A stretch of DNA of 64,000 bases, taken from Chitinolyticbacter albus (GTDB lineage: Bacteria > Pseudomonadota > Gammaproteobacteria > Burkholderiales > Chitinibacteraceae). The notes under the pieces were generated by a model, which saw only the letters and a list, made by a program, of their open reading frames with translations, did not search any database and had not been told where the DNA came from. This document shows, piece by piece, positions 21,061 through 30,400 of this stretch; within the stretch, counting starts at the first letter, position 1, and each line of letters starts with the position of its first letter. The stretch lies in assembly GCF_024437655.1 (NCBI RefSeq), contig NZ_JANBVF010000027.1, forward strand, positions 1-64,000, given 5' to 3'. Position numbers and translations under genes: made by a program.

Positions 21061-22854
21061 ATGCTGCGCTCCCTGCCCGCCTTGTTGTTCGCCGCCGTCT
21101 TGCTGGCACCTGCCGCCCGCGCAGGCCATGCCATTGCGCTGGGTTACGAGCCCAAGTATCCGGCGGGGTTCAGTCATTTCGACTACGTGAACCCCGATGC
21201 GCCCAAGGGGGGCGCGCTGCTATTGCCCAATCCGGATCGGCGCACCAGCTTTGACAGCTTCAATCCCTTCTTGCTCAAGGGCACGTCGGCGGCGGGGCTG
21301 GGCAACCTGATGTTCGAGAGCCTACTCATCGGCAGCGACGACGAGCCTGCCAGCAGCTACGGCTTGCTGGCCGAGGATGTGAGCGTGGATCAGGACGGGC
21401 TTGCCGTCACGTTCCGGCTCTATCCCAAGGCGCGGTTCAACGATGGCAGCCCGGTGACGGCCGCCGACGTGAAATACAGTTTCGACATACTGAACAGCAA
21501 GCTGGTGTCACCGCAGTATCCGGCGCTGCTCGCCGATGTGAAGGAGGCGCGCGTCATAGACAAGCACACCGTGCGCTACCAATTTCGTCGTCGCAATCCC
21601 GAATTGCCCATCATCATTGGCGGTCTGGCGGTGTTCTCCAAGCGCTGGGGCGCGGGCAAATCGTTTGACAAGATCGCGCTGGAGCGACCGATCACCAGCG
21701 GTCCTTACTTGATCGAGCAGTACCAGAACGGGCGCCAGCTCACCTATCGGCGCAATCCCGACTACTGGGGCAAGGATCTGCCCACCCGTCGCGGGATGTT
21801 CAACTTCGATCGCATCACCTACCGCTACTACAAGGACGAGGTGGCGCGGCTGGAGGCGTTCAAAGCCGGCGAGTTCGATTTCATCGTCGAGTACAGCGCC
21901 AAGAACTGGGTGCGCCAATACATCGGCAAGCAGTTCGATGCGGGCGAACTCGTCAAGACCACGTTCAAGCACCGCAACACCGCCGGCATGCAGGGTTTCA
22001 TCCTCAATACGCGCAGGCCGCAGTTCGCCGATCTGCGGGTGCGGCAGGCGCTGGCGCTGGCGCTCGATTTCGAGTGGATGAACCGCCAGTTCTTTTACAA
22101 CCAGTACATCCGGCTCGACAGTTACTGGTCCAACAGCGAGCTCGCCGCGCACGGCCTGCCGGGCGAGGACGAGCTCAAGCTCTTGGCGCCGCTGCGCAAA
22201 CGGCTCGACCCCAAGGTGTTCGGTCCGGCGCCGATCCCGGCGACGACGACGGCGCCCTCCAGCCTGCGCGACAACCTGCGCCAAGCGCGTGAATTGCTGG
22301 CCGAGGCGGGCTGGACCTATCGCGACGGGGCGCTGCGCAACGCCGAGGGTCAGGCATTCGAATTCGAGTTCCTCGACGATTCGGGTCCCATGCTGCGGGT
22401 GTTTCTGGCCTATGCACGCAATCTGGAAAAGCTCGGCATCCACGCGCGGCCGCGTCAGGTCGACTACGCGCTCTACCAGCGACGCATGGACAGTTTCGAT
22501 TTCGACATGACCACCATGCGCTTCGCCGACAGCCAGAGCCCCGGCAACGAGCTGTATGACTATTACGGCAGCAAGGCGGCAAGAACCCCGGGCAGCGCCA
22601 ATTTCACCGGCGTGAAAGATCGCGCGGTCGATGCCCTGATCGATAACGTGATCGTCAGCGAGACCCGTGCCCAGCGCGTCACGGCGGTGCGTGCGCTCGA
22701 TCGGGTGCTGCGTCAGGGCGCGTATGTGATTCCGCAGTGGTTCAGCGCCGAGCATCGCGTGGCATACCGCAAGCGGCTGTCGCCGCCGGCCACGCTGCCG
22801 CTCTACTATTCGCCTGAACCGTGGATGGTGTCGACCTGGTGGATACGGCCATGA
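21061..22854 (+). CDS. yejA: Oligopeptide/microcin C-type ABC transporter substrate-binding protein YejA
   Basis: The 597-residue product has a signal peptide (about 1-22, PAARAGH). The SBP family 5 fold is recognisable by AIALGYEPKYPAGFSHFDYV, FNPFLLKG, LAEDVSVDQDG, FNDGSPVTAADVKYSF and ERPITSGPYLI. The C-terminus (PQWFSAEHRVAYR ... YYSPEPWMVSTWW) is typical of YejA. It binds peptides in the periplasm for the YejB/YejE permease. The start is set by the signal peptide; the reading frame stays open far upstream, antisense to rimI and tsaB, but that part has no family similarity. Confidence 0.93.
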   Translation: MLRSLPALLFAAVLLAPAARAGHAIALGYEPKYPAGFSHFDYVNPDAPKGGALLLPNPDRRTSFDSFNPFLLKGTSAAGLGNLMFESLLIGSDDEPASSYGLLAEDVSVDQDGLAVTFRLYPKARFNDGSPVTAADVKYSFDILNSKLVSPQYPALLADVKEARVIDKHTVRYQFRRRNPELPIIIGGLAVFSKRWGAGKSFDKIALERPITSGPYLIEQYQNGRQLTYRRNPDYWGKDLPTRRGMFNFDRITYRYYKDEVARLEAFKAGEFDFIVEYSAKNWVRQYIGKQFDAGELVKTTFKHRNTAGMQGFILNTRRPQFADLRVRQALALALDFEWMNRQFFYNQYIRLDSYWSNSELAAHGLPGEDELKLLAPLRKRLDPKVFGPAPIPATTTAPSSLRDNLRQARELLAEAGWTYRDGALRNAEGQAFEFEFLDDSGPMLRVFLAYARNLEKLGIHARPRQVDYALYQRRMDSFDFDMTTMRFADSQSPGNELYDYYGSKAARTPGSANFTGVKDRAVDALIDNVIVSETRAQRVTAVRALDRVLRQGAYVIPQWFSAEHRVAYRKRLSPPATLPLYYSPEPWMVSTWWIRP

Positions 22855-22897
22855 TGCGGTGCGTAGCGGACCCCTGGATGCGCGAGGCGGCTTGACC

Positions 22898-23953
22898 ATG
22901 TGGCACTACATTCTGAAGCGGCTCGTGCTGATGATCCCCACGCTGTTCGGCGTGCTGCTGATGGCGTTCGCCATCGTGCAATTCGTTCCCGGCGGGCCGG
23001 TTGAGCAGCTGGCCTACGAGATGAAGGGCCGCAATGTGGGCGGCGAGGCAGCGGGAGGCACCCGCAGCACCCTCTACCAAGGCCAGCGCGGACTGAACGA
23101 CGAGCAACTGGCTGAGATCCGCAAGATGTATGGCTTCGACAAGCCGGTGATCGCGCGCTTCTGGGATCTGGTCAAGCGTTGCGCCACATTTGATCTGGGC
23201 GAGAGCTATTACCACCACCAGAGCGTGTGGTCGCTGATGGTGTCCAAGTTGCCGGTGTCGATCTCGCTCGGGATCTGGACTTTTCTCCTGACCTATCTGA
23301 TCTCGGTGCCGCTCGGCGTCGCCAAAGCGATGCGGCACGGCAGCCAGTTTGATCTGGCGACGACCCTGATCCTCATGGTGGGCTATGCCATTCCCGGCTT
23401 CGTGCTCGGCGTGGCACTCCTGGTGCTGTTTGGCGGTGGCAGCTTCTGGCAGATGTTTCCGCTGCGCGGCCTCACTTCGGACGACTGGGAGCAGCTCTCG
23501 CTCTTGGGCAAGATCACCGACTACCTGTGGCACGTGGTCCTACCGGTGACCGCGATGGTGCTCGGCAGCTTCGCCACCGTGACCATGCTGACCAAGAACA
23601 GCGTGCTGGAGGAAATCCGCAAGCAATACGTGCTGACCGCCCGCGCCAAGGGGTTGGGCGAGCGGCAGATCCTGTATCGCCACGTATTTCGCAACGCCAT
23701 GATTCCCATCGTCACCGGTTTTCCAGCCGCTTTCGTCGGCGCCTTCTTCACCGGCAGCCTGCTGATCGAAACGCTGTTTTCGCTCGATGGTCTGGGATTG
23801 CTGTCGTATGAATCGGTGATCCGCCGCGATTACCCAGTGGTCCTGGGCTCGCTCTATCTGTTCGCGCTCTTGGGTCTGTTTACCCGGTTGCTGTCCGATC
23901 TCTGTTACGTTCTGGTCGATCCGCGCCTGCGTTTCGAGGGGAGCGCGCGATGA
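22898..23953 (+). CDS. yejB: ABC transporter permease YejB
   Basis: The 351-residue product has TM1 in YILKRLVLMIPTLFGVLLMA (about 4-23), the DppB-like N-terminal loop, then five more segments. The EAA loop EEIRKQYVLTARAKGLGERQ (about 228-247) contacts the ATPase. Start 22898 begins directly at the conserved MWHYILKR; the 13-codon upstream extension has no family match. It lies 43 bases after yejA and overlaps yejE by 4 bases. Confidence 0.93.
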   Translation: MWHYILKRLVLMIPTLFGVLLMAFAIVQFVPGGPVEQLAYEMKGRNVGGEAAGGTRSTLYQGQRGLNDEQLAEIRKMYGFDKPVIARFWDLVKRCATFDLGESYYHHQSVWSLMVSKLPVSISLGIWTFLLTYLISVPLGVAKAMRHGSQFDLATTLILMVGYAIPGFVLGVALLVLFGGGSFWQMFPLRGLTSDDWEQLSLLGKITDYLWHVVLPVTAMVLGSFATVTMLTKNSVLEEIRKQYVLTARAKGLGERQILYRHVFRNAMIPIVTGFPAAFVGAFFTGSLLIETLFSLDGLGLLSYESVIRRDYPVVLGSLYLFALLGLFTRLLSDLCYVLVDPRLRFEGSAR

Positions 23954-24981
23954 AGCCTGCAGTTGCCCGTGGGCCCTGGGGGCGCGCCTGGAACCGCTTC
24001 AAGGCGCAGAAACTCGGCTACTACAGCCTGTTGCTGTTCCTCCTGATGCTGGTGCTCAGTAGCGCCGCCGAGCTGATCTCCAACGACAAGCCCATCCTCG
24101 TGCGCTACCAGGGACAGTGGTACGTGCCTTTGCTGAACGACTACGCCGAGACGACCTTCGGCGGCGACTTCCCGACGCCTGCCGATTACCATGATCCTTT
24201 CGTGCTGCAGCAGATCACCGGGGGCGACAATTGGGCGCTGTTCACGCCCAACCGCTACGGGCCCAACACGCTCAACTACTTTGCCAGCAAGCCCAATCCG
24301 GCGCCGCCCTCAAGCGAGAACTGGCTGGGAACCGACGAGAAGGGTCGCGACGTGCTGGCGCGGCTGCTCTACGGTTTTCGCATCTCGGCGCTGTTCGGGC
24401 TCGCGCTCACCTTTGTTGGCACGCTGCTGGGCGTCATCATCGGCGCGCTGCAAGGCTATTTCGCAGGCAGGATCGATCTGATCGGCCAGCGGCTGATCGA
24501 GGTCTGGGGGGCGCTGCCCGAGCTCTACCTGCTGCTGATCATCGTGTCGATGTTCGAGCCCAGCATTTGGGTGCTGTTCGTCGTCTTGTCGCTGTTCGGC
24601 TGGATGCTGATGTCGGACTATGTGCGCGCCGAATTTCTGCGCAATCGCAACCTCGAATACGTGACCGCTGCCCGCGCGCTGGGGCTGTCGGATTGGCAGA
24701 TCATCCGCCGCCACTTGCTGCCCAATTCGATGACCTCGGTGATCGCGTTCCTGCCGTTTCGCAAGTCCGCCGCCGTGCTGGCACTGACCGCCTTTGATTT
24801 CCTGGGCCTCGGCGTGCCGCCATCGACCGCGTCGCTGGGCGAATTGCTGGCGCAAGGCAAGGCCAACCTCGATGCGTGGTGGATTTCGCTCTCCACCTTC
24901 GCGGTGCTGGTCAGCCTGCTCTTGTTGCTGGTCTTTATCGGTGAAGCCGCTCGTGCGGCGCTGGACCCGCGGGCGGATTGA
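23950..24981 (+). CDS. yejE: ABC transporter permease YejE
   Basis: The 343-residue product has an N-terminal cytoplasmic stretch, TM1 (about 22-42), a large periplasmic insertion containing NWLGTDEKGRDVLARLLYG, and the OppC-like core of five more segments. The EAA loop is FLRNRNLEYVTAARALGLSD (about 228-247). It is translationally coupled to yejB (ATGA). Normally a yejF ATPase gene follows. Here the next 189 bases hold no gene and the following genes run on the opposite strand, so the ATPase must be encoded elsewhere or is lost. Confidence 0.93.
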   Translation: MKPAVARGPWGRAWNRFKAQKLGYYSLLLFLLMLVLSSAAELISNDKPILVRYQGQWYVPLLNDYAETTFGGDFPTPADYHDPFVLQQITGGDNWALFTPNRYGPNTLNYFASKPNPAPPSSENWLGTDEKGRDVLARLLYGFRISALFGLALTFVGTLLGVIIGALQGYFAGRIDLIGQRLIEVWGALPELYLLLIIVSMFEPSIWVLFVVLSLFGWMLMSDYVRAEFLRNRNLEYVTAARALGLSDWQIIRRHLLPNSMTSVIAFLPFRKSAAVLALTAFDFLGLGVPPSTASLGELLAQGKANLDAWWISLSTFAVLVSLLLLLVFIGEAARAALDPRAD

Positions 24982-25170
24982 CGCGCTTGGCGCCGCTCAC
25001 AAACCCCGGTGCAACGATGCTGGCAAGACGCGAGAAACGCCCTGAAAGGTGATAAACCGGGTTCCTTTCGCTCGCACTGAAAAGCGGTGAACCGGACTCC
25101 CTTCGGTCGCACGCAGTACAAGGCGTACGACCAGTGTGCAACGCGGCCAGCGGGGTTTTGTTAGCAGCGC

Positions 25171-25497
25171 TTAGAAGAAGAAAGGCACGAAGACCATGAC
25201 CAGGCAGGCGATCCAGCCGTAGCCGAGCACCCGGGTGGCGCGGCACCAGAACCGGTGGCGCTGGCTGGGCAGCTCGGCGATGTAGGTCGAGCGCAAGAGC
25301 GGCGGCATCACCGTGAGCGCCCTGAATTCCTGGCCGATGTTGCTGTCCATGGCACCGAGAATCTCATCGACGAGCTTGGGGTAGTGGCGCTGGAACGTGT
25401 CGTAGAGCCGCACGCACAGGTAGAGGTAGGCGAGCGAGCCCAGCAGCGTGCCGAGGATGCAGTAGCCGATCACATACTCGATCAGGAACTCACGCAT
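25171..25497 (-). CDS. Small membrane protein, last gene of the PspA/flotillin operon
   Basis: The 108-residue product begins MREFLIEYVIGYCILG. It has two hydrophobic segments, about 5-27 and about 88-106 (GYGWIACLVMVFVPFFF), with a soluble helical middle (TFQRHYPKLVDEILGAM). Start 25497 overlaps the end of the preceding gene by 8 bases. Not recognised as a named family. Its position makes it a probable membrane partner of the operon. Confidence 0.75.
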   Translation of the reverse strand: MREFLIEYVIGYCILGTLLGSLAYLYLCVRLYDTFQRHYPKLVDEILGAMDSNIGQEFRALTVMPPLLRSTYIAELPSQRHRFWCRATRVLGYGWIACLVMVFVPFFF

Positions 25498-25981
25498 GCA
25501 CGGGCTCCCCGGCGGCTTGTGCGGTATCGCCGATGTGTCGCGCCATATAGAGGTAAAGCGCGATATACCAAGCCATGGCAAATAGCTTGAATGCCACGTC
25601 GGACCAGCCCTCGGCGGCGGGATGGAAGGCTGCCAGGATACCGAGCAGCACTCCGATCGCTATGACGCCGACCACCATCACCACCATGAAATGCAGCATC
25701 GCGACAAAGCCGATGCTCAGGTACTTGGCGAGGAACTGTGTGCCTTGCTTGCCCCCATTGGCGTTGAAGCACCACCAGGTGCCCCAGATCGGAATGGCGA
25801 TATTGGTCGCGGTGCCAAGGTAACGCCAGAAACCGCTGCTGTCGTCGGGGTAGTAGCCGATCAGCTCGACTGCGGCGGCGCTGAGCGCAACGTAGATCAA
25901 CAGGTAGAGAAACAGCTGGTACTCGGAGAGGCCCTGCGTGCGCAGGCTCTGCTTCAGCGGCTGGAGTCGCCAGAAATACAT
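25490..25981 (-). CDS. Polytopic membrane protein of the PspA/flotillin operon
   Basis: The 163-residue product starts MYFWRLQPLKQSLR. It has about four transmembrane segments, around 23-42 (FLYLLIYVALSAAAVELIGY), 52-70, 88-118 (LHFMVVMVVGVIAIGVLLGI) and 130-147. There is no catalytic motif and the family is not recognised. It is co-directional with and 23 bases downstream of the LURP-one-like gene, and overlaps the 108-residue membrane protein. Confidence 0.75.
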   Translation of the reverse strand: MYFWRLQPLKQSLRTQGLSEYQLFLYLLIYVALSAAAVELIGYYPDDSSGFWRYLGTATNIAIPIWGTWWCFNANGGKQGTQFLAKYLSIGFVAMLHFMVVMVVGVIAIGVLLGILAAFHPAAEGWSDVAFKLFAMAWYIALYLYMARHIGDTAQAAGEPVHA

Positions 25982-26004
25982 GGGCTACCTCGATTCGTGG
26001 GAGT

Positions 26005-26595
26005 TCAGCCGCGGGCGCGTTCGAGCAACAGCAGCATGGTCAGCGCCAGCGTGATCGCGCGTTCGGGCTCGTCACCCAGTGCTGCCACGCGCTCCAGTGA
26101 GTAGCGGCCTTCGAAAAACGCCGCTTCCTTGCGCAGGCTCATCAGCAACCTGCCGCTGCGATCGTGTACGTCGTATTGCGGATGCAGGAAATAGCCGGAG
26201 AGCATGCCGACCACCGGGATCTCCTCGACGAGGCCATTGACGAAGCGCACCCAGGGGTTGGCTTCGCTGACCTGCAGCGTGCCGAGACTCGGCAGCTCGA
26301 TCTCGTAGCTGGCGCGCCATAGCGAGCGCATGCCGCGCCGGCGCAACTGCGCCAGCCTGCTGCCCGCCTGGTCGGTGACGTTGTAGCTGGCCGAGAAATC
26401 GATGATGCGATCGGCGTCGATGCGATAGAGCGGCCGGGTCTGCGCCTCGTCGGCGAACAGCGTGACCGCTTCCTTGAACTTGAACAGCTTCTGTTTGGCA
26501 TGGAACAGCAGCGCGCCGTCCGCGTCGCGGGCGGACAGCTGCTGGGCGATCGCGAGAACCTTGAACGAAAACTCGACGGGAAAGCGGATGGACAT
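26005..26595 (-). CDS. LURP-one-related (tubby C-terminal-like) protein
   Basis: The 196-residue product has repeated beta-strand patterns of the LOR/tubby-like barrel: FSFKVLAIAQQLSARDADG, LLFHAKQKLFKFKEAVTLFA, RPLYRIDADRIIDFSASYNV and QYDVHDRSGRLLMSLRKEAAF. LOR proteins are lipid-binding or scramblase-like barrels, so a membrane-sensing role fits the flotillin/PspA context, but activity is inferred. It lies 4 bases after the end of the second AAA+ fragment. Confidence 0.75.
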   Translation of the reverse strand: MSIRFPVEFSFKVLAIAQQLSARDADGALLFHAKQKLFKFKEAVTLFADEAQTRPLYRIDADRIIDFSASYNVTDQAGSRLAQLRRRGMRSLWRASYEIELPSLGTLQVSEANPWVRFVNGLVEEIPVVGMLSGYFLHPQYDVHDRSGRLLMSLRKEAAFFEGRYSLERVAALGDEPERAITLALTMLLLLERARG

Positions 26596-26599
26596 GGCT

Positions 26600-27463
26600 T
26601 TACTCCGTGGTGTCGGCCTTGGCCGGCTTTCTGGTGGCGCGATTGAGCGTCGCGTCCATGGTCTTGATCTGCTCGCCGATCTGTTTCACCTTGTCCCAGA
26701 TGTCATGGTCGAGCCGGATCTTGTGCTGCATGGCGCTGATCACCGGGATCAAGGCGTTTTCATAGGCATGGCCCAGCGCCTGCAGCACCGACAGCAGCTC
26801 CGGTTGCGGTGGCACGGTGATTTGCGGCTGATTGCCCCGCAGCGTGTTCTCCAGCGCGACGAGGCCATCGCGCCAGGTGCGGGCCAAGAGCTGGTTGCTG
26901 GTCTCGCCGCTGGCCAAGTGCTTTTCGATCTGCGCGATGGCGGTGGCGATCTGCTGGCCGCTGTCCTGGTTGGCGAGCCGTTCGCTGATGTCGCCAAGCG
27001 CTGCCACGATGTGCGACGCCTGCTGCGCCAGCTTGGTCGCGCCATCCGTATCTGCGCCGCCCATGCGCTTGTGGTGCAGGAAATCGCGCTTGATCTGCGC
27101 CCAACGCTCGGCTTCTTCGCTGCTGAGCGCCCCTTGCAGCTCGGCCAGCTTCAACAGGTTTTCCTCGGCGCCGTGGGTGAGCGTCTGCGCCTCGCCGAGG
27201 TAGTGGTCGCGCACCATGGCGGCGAGCTCGGTCTCGTTCATGATGGCGGAGACCTTGATCGCCAGCTTGGCCATGTTGCGATAACTGCCCTGCAGCTTGA
27301 ATGGCGGCTCGACGCGGTAGGCATCGGCCTGCGCCGCCGAGGCGATATAGGCGGCATTCACCTTCATCAGCACTTCGCGCACGGCAAAGAGCTTTTGCAG
27401 CACGGCGACGATCTCGCCGGCCTCGGCGGCGCTGTAGCCGTGCTTGAAGTCGGTCAGCGGCAC
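26600..27463 (-). CDS. C-terminal part of the giant AAA+ ATPase, separated by an in-frame TAG
   Basis: The 287-residue frame opens at GTG 27463, only five codons after the TAG (27479-27481) that ends the upstream ATPase frame, and is in exactly the same reading frame. Conserved-looking content such as IVAVLQKLFAVREVLMKVN, IASAAQADAYRVEPPFKLQG and GEAQTLTHGAEENLLKLAEL is what I expect to continue the ATPase C-terminus (AAA+ lid and helical tail). It may be made by re-initiation, by readthrough, or not at all. The GTG start has only a weak ribosome site (GGCGG), so the start is uncertain. Confidence 0.75.
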   Translation of the reverse strand: MPLTDFKHGYSAAEAGEIVAVLQKLFAVREVLMKVNAAYIASAAQADAYRVEPPFKLQGSYRNMAKLAIKVSAIMNETELAAMVRDHYLGEAQTLTHGAEENLLKLAELQGALSSEEAERWAQIKRDFLHHKRMGGADTDGATKLAQQASHIVAALGDISERLANQDSGQQIATAIAQIEKHLASGETSNQLLARTWRDGLVALENTLRGNQPQITVPPQPELLSVLQALGHAYENALIPVISAMQHKIRLDHDIWDKVKQIGEQIKTMDATLNRATRKPAKADTTE

Positions 27464-27478
27464 GGCGTCGCCGCCGGC

Positions 27479-30400
27479 CTAGCGCAGGAACAGCTGGATA
27501 TCGGCCGGATCGCGGTTGGCCAGCGGCGCCAGCACCGGGTTGGCGGTGAGGCTGTTCTCGATGTACGACAGCGCGAACAGGTGTTCCTTGCCCGAGAGCA
27601 CATCGCCCAGGTTGTAGATGTCGGCGCGGTTGGCCAGCATGTCCGGAATGCGGAAGGCCTCGCCCGATTCGGTGTATGGGTTGCCGGCCATGACCACGCA
27701 GAAGCGCTTGCCGCGCAGGTCGTAGCTCCTGGCTTCGCCTTTCCAGATGCCCTCGATGCGGCGGGTGCCGTCGCACAGCGCGATAAAGCGTTGCAGGAAT
27801 TCGGGCGAGGTGTGCTGGATGTCGTCGACGTACAGCATCACGTTGTTGCCCATCGCCAGGCCAAAGTTCAGCCGCTCCAGCTCCTGCCGTGCCGCGCTGC
27901 TGTCAGCCTGCGCCGGATCGAGCGAGGTCACCTTGTGGCCCAGCGCCGGGCCGTTCACCCGCACGAAGATCAGGCCCAGCCGGTTGGCGACGTATTCCAT
28001 CAAGGTGGTCTTGCCGTAGCCCGGTGGCGAGATCAGCAACAACAGCCCCATCAGGTCGCCGCGCCGTGATTCGCCGGCGGTGCCGATCTGCTTGGCGAGG
28101 TTGTCGCCGATCAGCGAGAGGTAGACTTCATCGATCAGCTGGTTGCGCACGAAGCCGGACAGCGGCTTGGCTTGGTATTGCTCCAGCCGTAGCGCGCGGC
28201 GCGTGCTGTCGACGATGTCGTGGCGCAAGGCCTGCAGCGTATTGAACGCGGGCACGACCACCACATCGTGCTGCGCCAGCTTGGCGCGGAAGGTGTTGAG
28301 ATCGATCGCGAGCGCGCCGTCCCGGATGGTTGGATGCTGGCCGACGAGGCCGCTCACGGCACCGGTCAGCGCCACGTTCACGCGCTGGCGCGGCAGCTCG
28401 GTCAGCAACAGCGCCGCCGCTTCAGTTGCGTAGCTGGCGGGCAGTTGCTGCTGCGCGGCCACCGCCTCGCACCAGGCGCAGGCTAGCTGCCAGCGCTCGT
28501 GCAGCGATCCGGTCTTGAGGCCATCGTGCAGCGTGCCGATCGCGCCGCGCCGTTCCAGCTGCTGGTTCAGCGCATCGACCAGTGTCTGCGCATCGGCGCT
28601 GCTGGCCCATTCGGCGCGGCCGGTGGTCAGCTCGGCCAACAGATAGTCGACGATGGCCTGCCGCAGCGCCACATCGAGCGCAAAGCCCTCGTGTTCGGTG
28701 AATTCGGCGAGCCGGGTGGCAAGGCTGTCCGCCAGCGTGAGCAGCGCCTTGTCCTGGCCGAATTCGTCACGGATGCGCCGTGCGTTCTCGGCACGGATGC
28801 GCCAGCCGGCCTTGTCGTTCTCCCAGATGCCGTGGGCCCAGAACAGCGCGGCGAGGCCGCGCGGTAGCGGGCCGAAACGCAGCAGCCCGGCCTCGCGGTC
28901 CATCGGCAGCAGCGTGGCGAGCAGCGCGGCGGCGTCCACGTCGTGCACGCCCTTCTGGTAGCCATCGTGGTAACGGGTGGCCGCGTAGTCGCGCACCAGC
29001 GGCAGCAGGCCGGTGTCCGCCAGCCGCGCCGCTTCCAGCGCGGCTGGATCGAGCTCGCCGGCGTGCATCGCGCACAGCATGCGCCAGGCCAGGTATTCGC
29101 CGCGGTAGACGGCCTCGGTTTCCGATACCAGCTGTTGTGCCCACCAGGGCTTGAGCGCGATCAGGCGCTCGTCGGCGAGCGGCTCGAAGTAGTCGGTGCC
29201 GGTCAGGTGCAGCGAGAGCGCGTCATCGCGATGGACCAGCGTCAGATCGAACGGCTGGGTGGTGACGGTGAAGGTGTGGCGGCCCAGGCGGATGCCGTCG
29301 GCGCTGAACAGATCGCCCTTGTCGCGCTGGATGCGCACCGCGTTATCGCGCAGCGTCTTGATCCGCGCTTCCAGCGTATCGGCCTGCACCGTGTCGTTCA
29401 GCTGGCGCAGGTCGCCAATCAGGCCGCGCAGCTTCTGCACCATGGCGTCGGCGGCGAAGTAGCTGTGCAGCTCTTCGGGCGAAGTGAAGCGGGTGAGGCG
29501 CTTCTCGATGCTCTCGACGATGCGGCGCGCGGCGGCGGCCAGCGATTGCGCGCGTTGCTGGCGCGCGTCGAGCAGGGCCTGGCGGCGGCTGGCGAATGCT
29601 TCGTACACCGCCTCGCGCTTGGCGACGATGTCGGCGAGGAAGGTCTCCTGGCTGCCAAAGCGCGTTTCCAGCTCCTCCAGCTGTGTCAGGAGCTGGGTCA
29701 GCGCCTCGTCGCACTTTTCCGGGCTGTCGGCGAGATCGATGGCATTGGCCACGCTTTGGCCAAAGAGCTTGAACTGCGCGCCGAACTCGGCGCTGGCTTC
29801 CTTCACCGCCAGGCTGTCGCGTCGTGCCCGGGCGGCGGCGCGCACCTGGTTCAGCCGGGCGTAGACCTCGCCGACATCGTCGAGAATCTGCGTGCGCACG
29901 GTGGCATCGCCACTTTCCAGCCCGGCCAGAAGCTCGGTCAACAGATCGAGCCCGCTGGCGGTGGTGTCGAGTGCCGAGAGTTGCGGCGTCAGCGCGGCGA
30001 CGGTAGCTATGCCCGGCAGCTCGGTGGCGACCTTTTCCAGTTCGGCATGGTATTGCGTGAACGACTGCGGCCCGGCAAGAAAGCGGATGGTCTCGTCGGA
30101 CAGCCGCTTTTGCTCGGCGGCGAGCCCGTCGTCGATCGCCTGCAGCCTGGCGCGATCGATGTAACGCTGCTCGGAGAGGCCCAGCAGCTCGCCGCGCAGC
30201 GCGCGCAAGCGCGCCAGCGCGTCGACGAACTGCTGCGGCGACTTCCAGATGGTGGCGGCGATGTCGGTGAGCAGTGCCTTGTTCTGCGTTTCCATCTTTG
30301 CCAGCGCCGTATCGGCGGCGTGGCGGATGGCGGTGACCTTGTCGAACTCGTCGAGCGTCAGCCTTGCGGTGTCGGCGATGGTCTTGAGCGCGGTGGCCAG

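Noticed and set aside
24982-25170. Possible hidden yejF fragment after yejE
   Set aside because: No Walker or ABC signature in any frame; only two imperfect direct repeats (ccgggttcctttcgctcgca and ccggactcccttcggtcgca) are visible.
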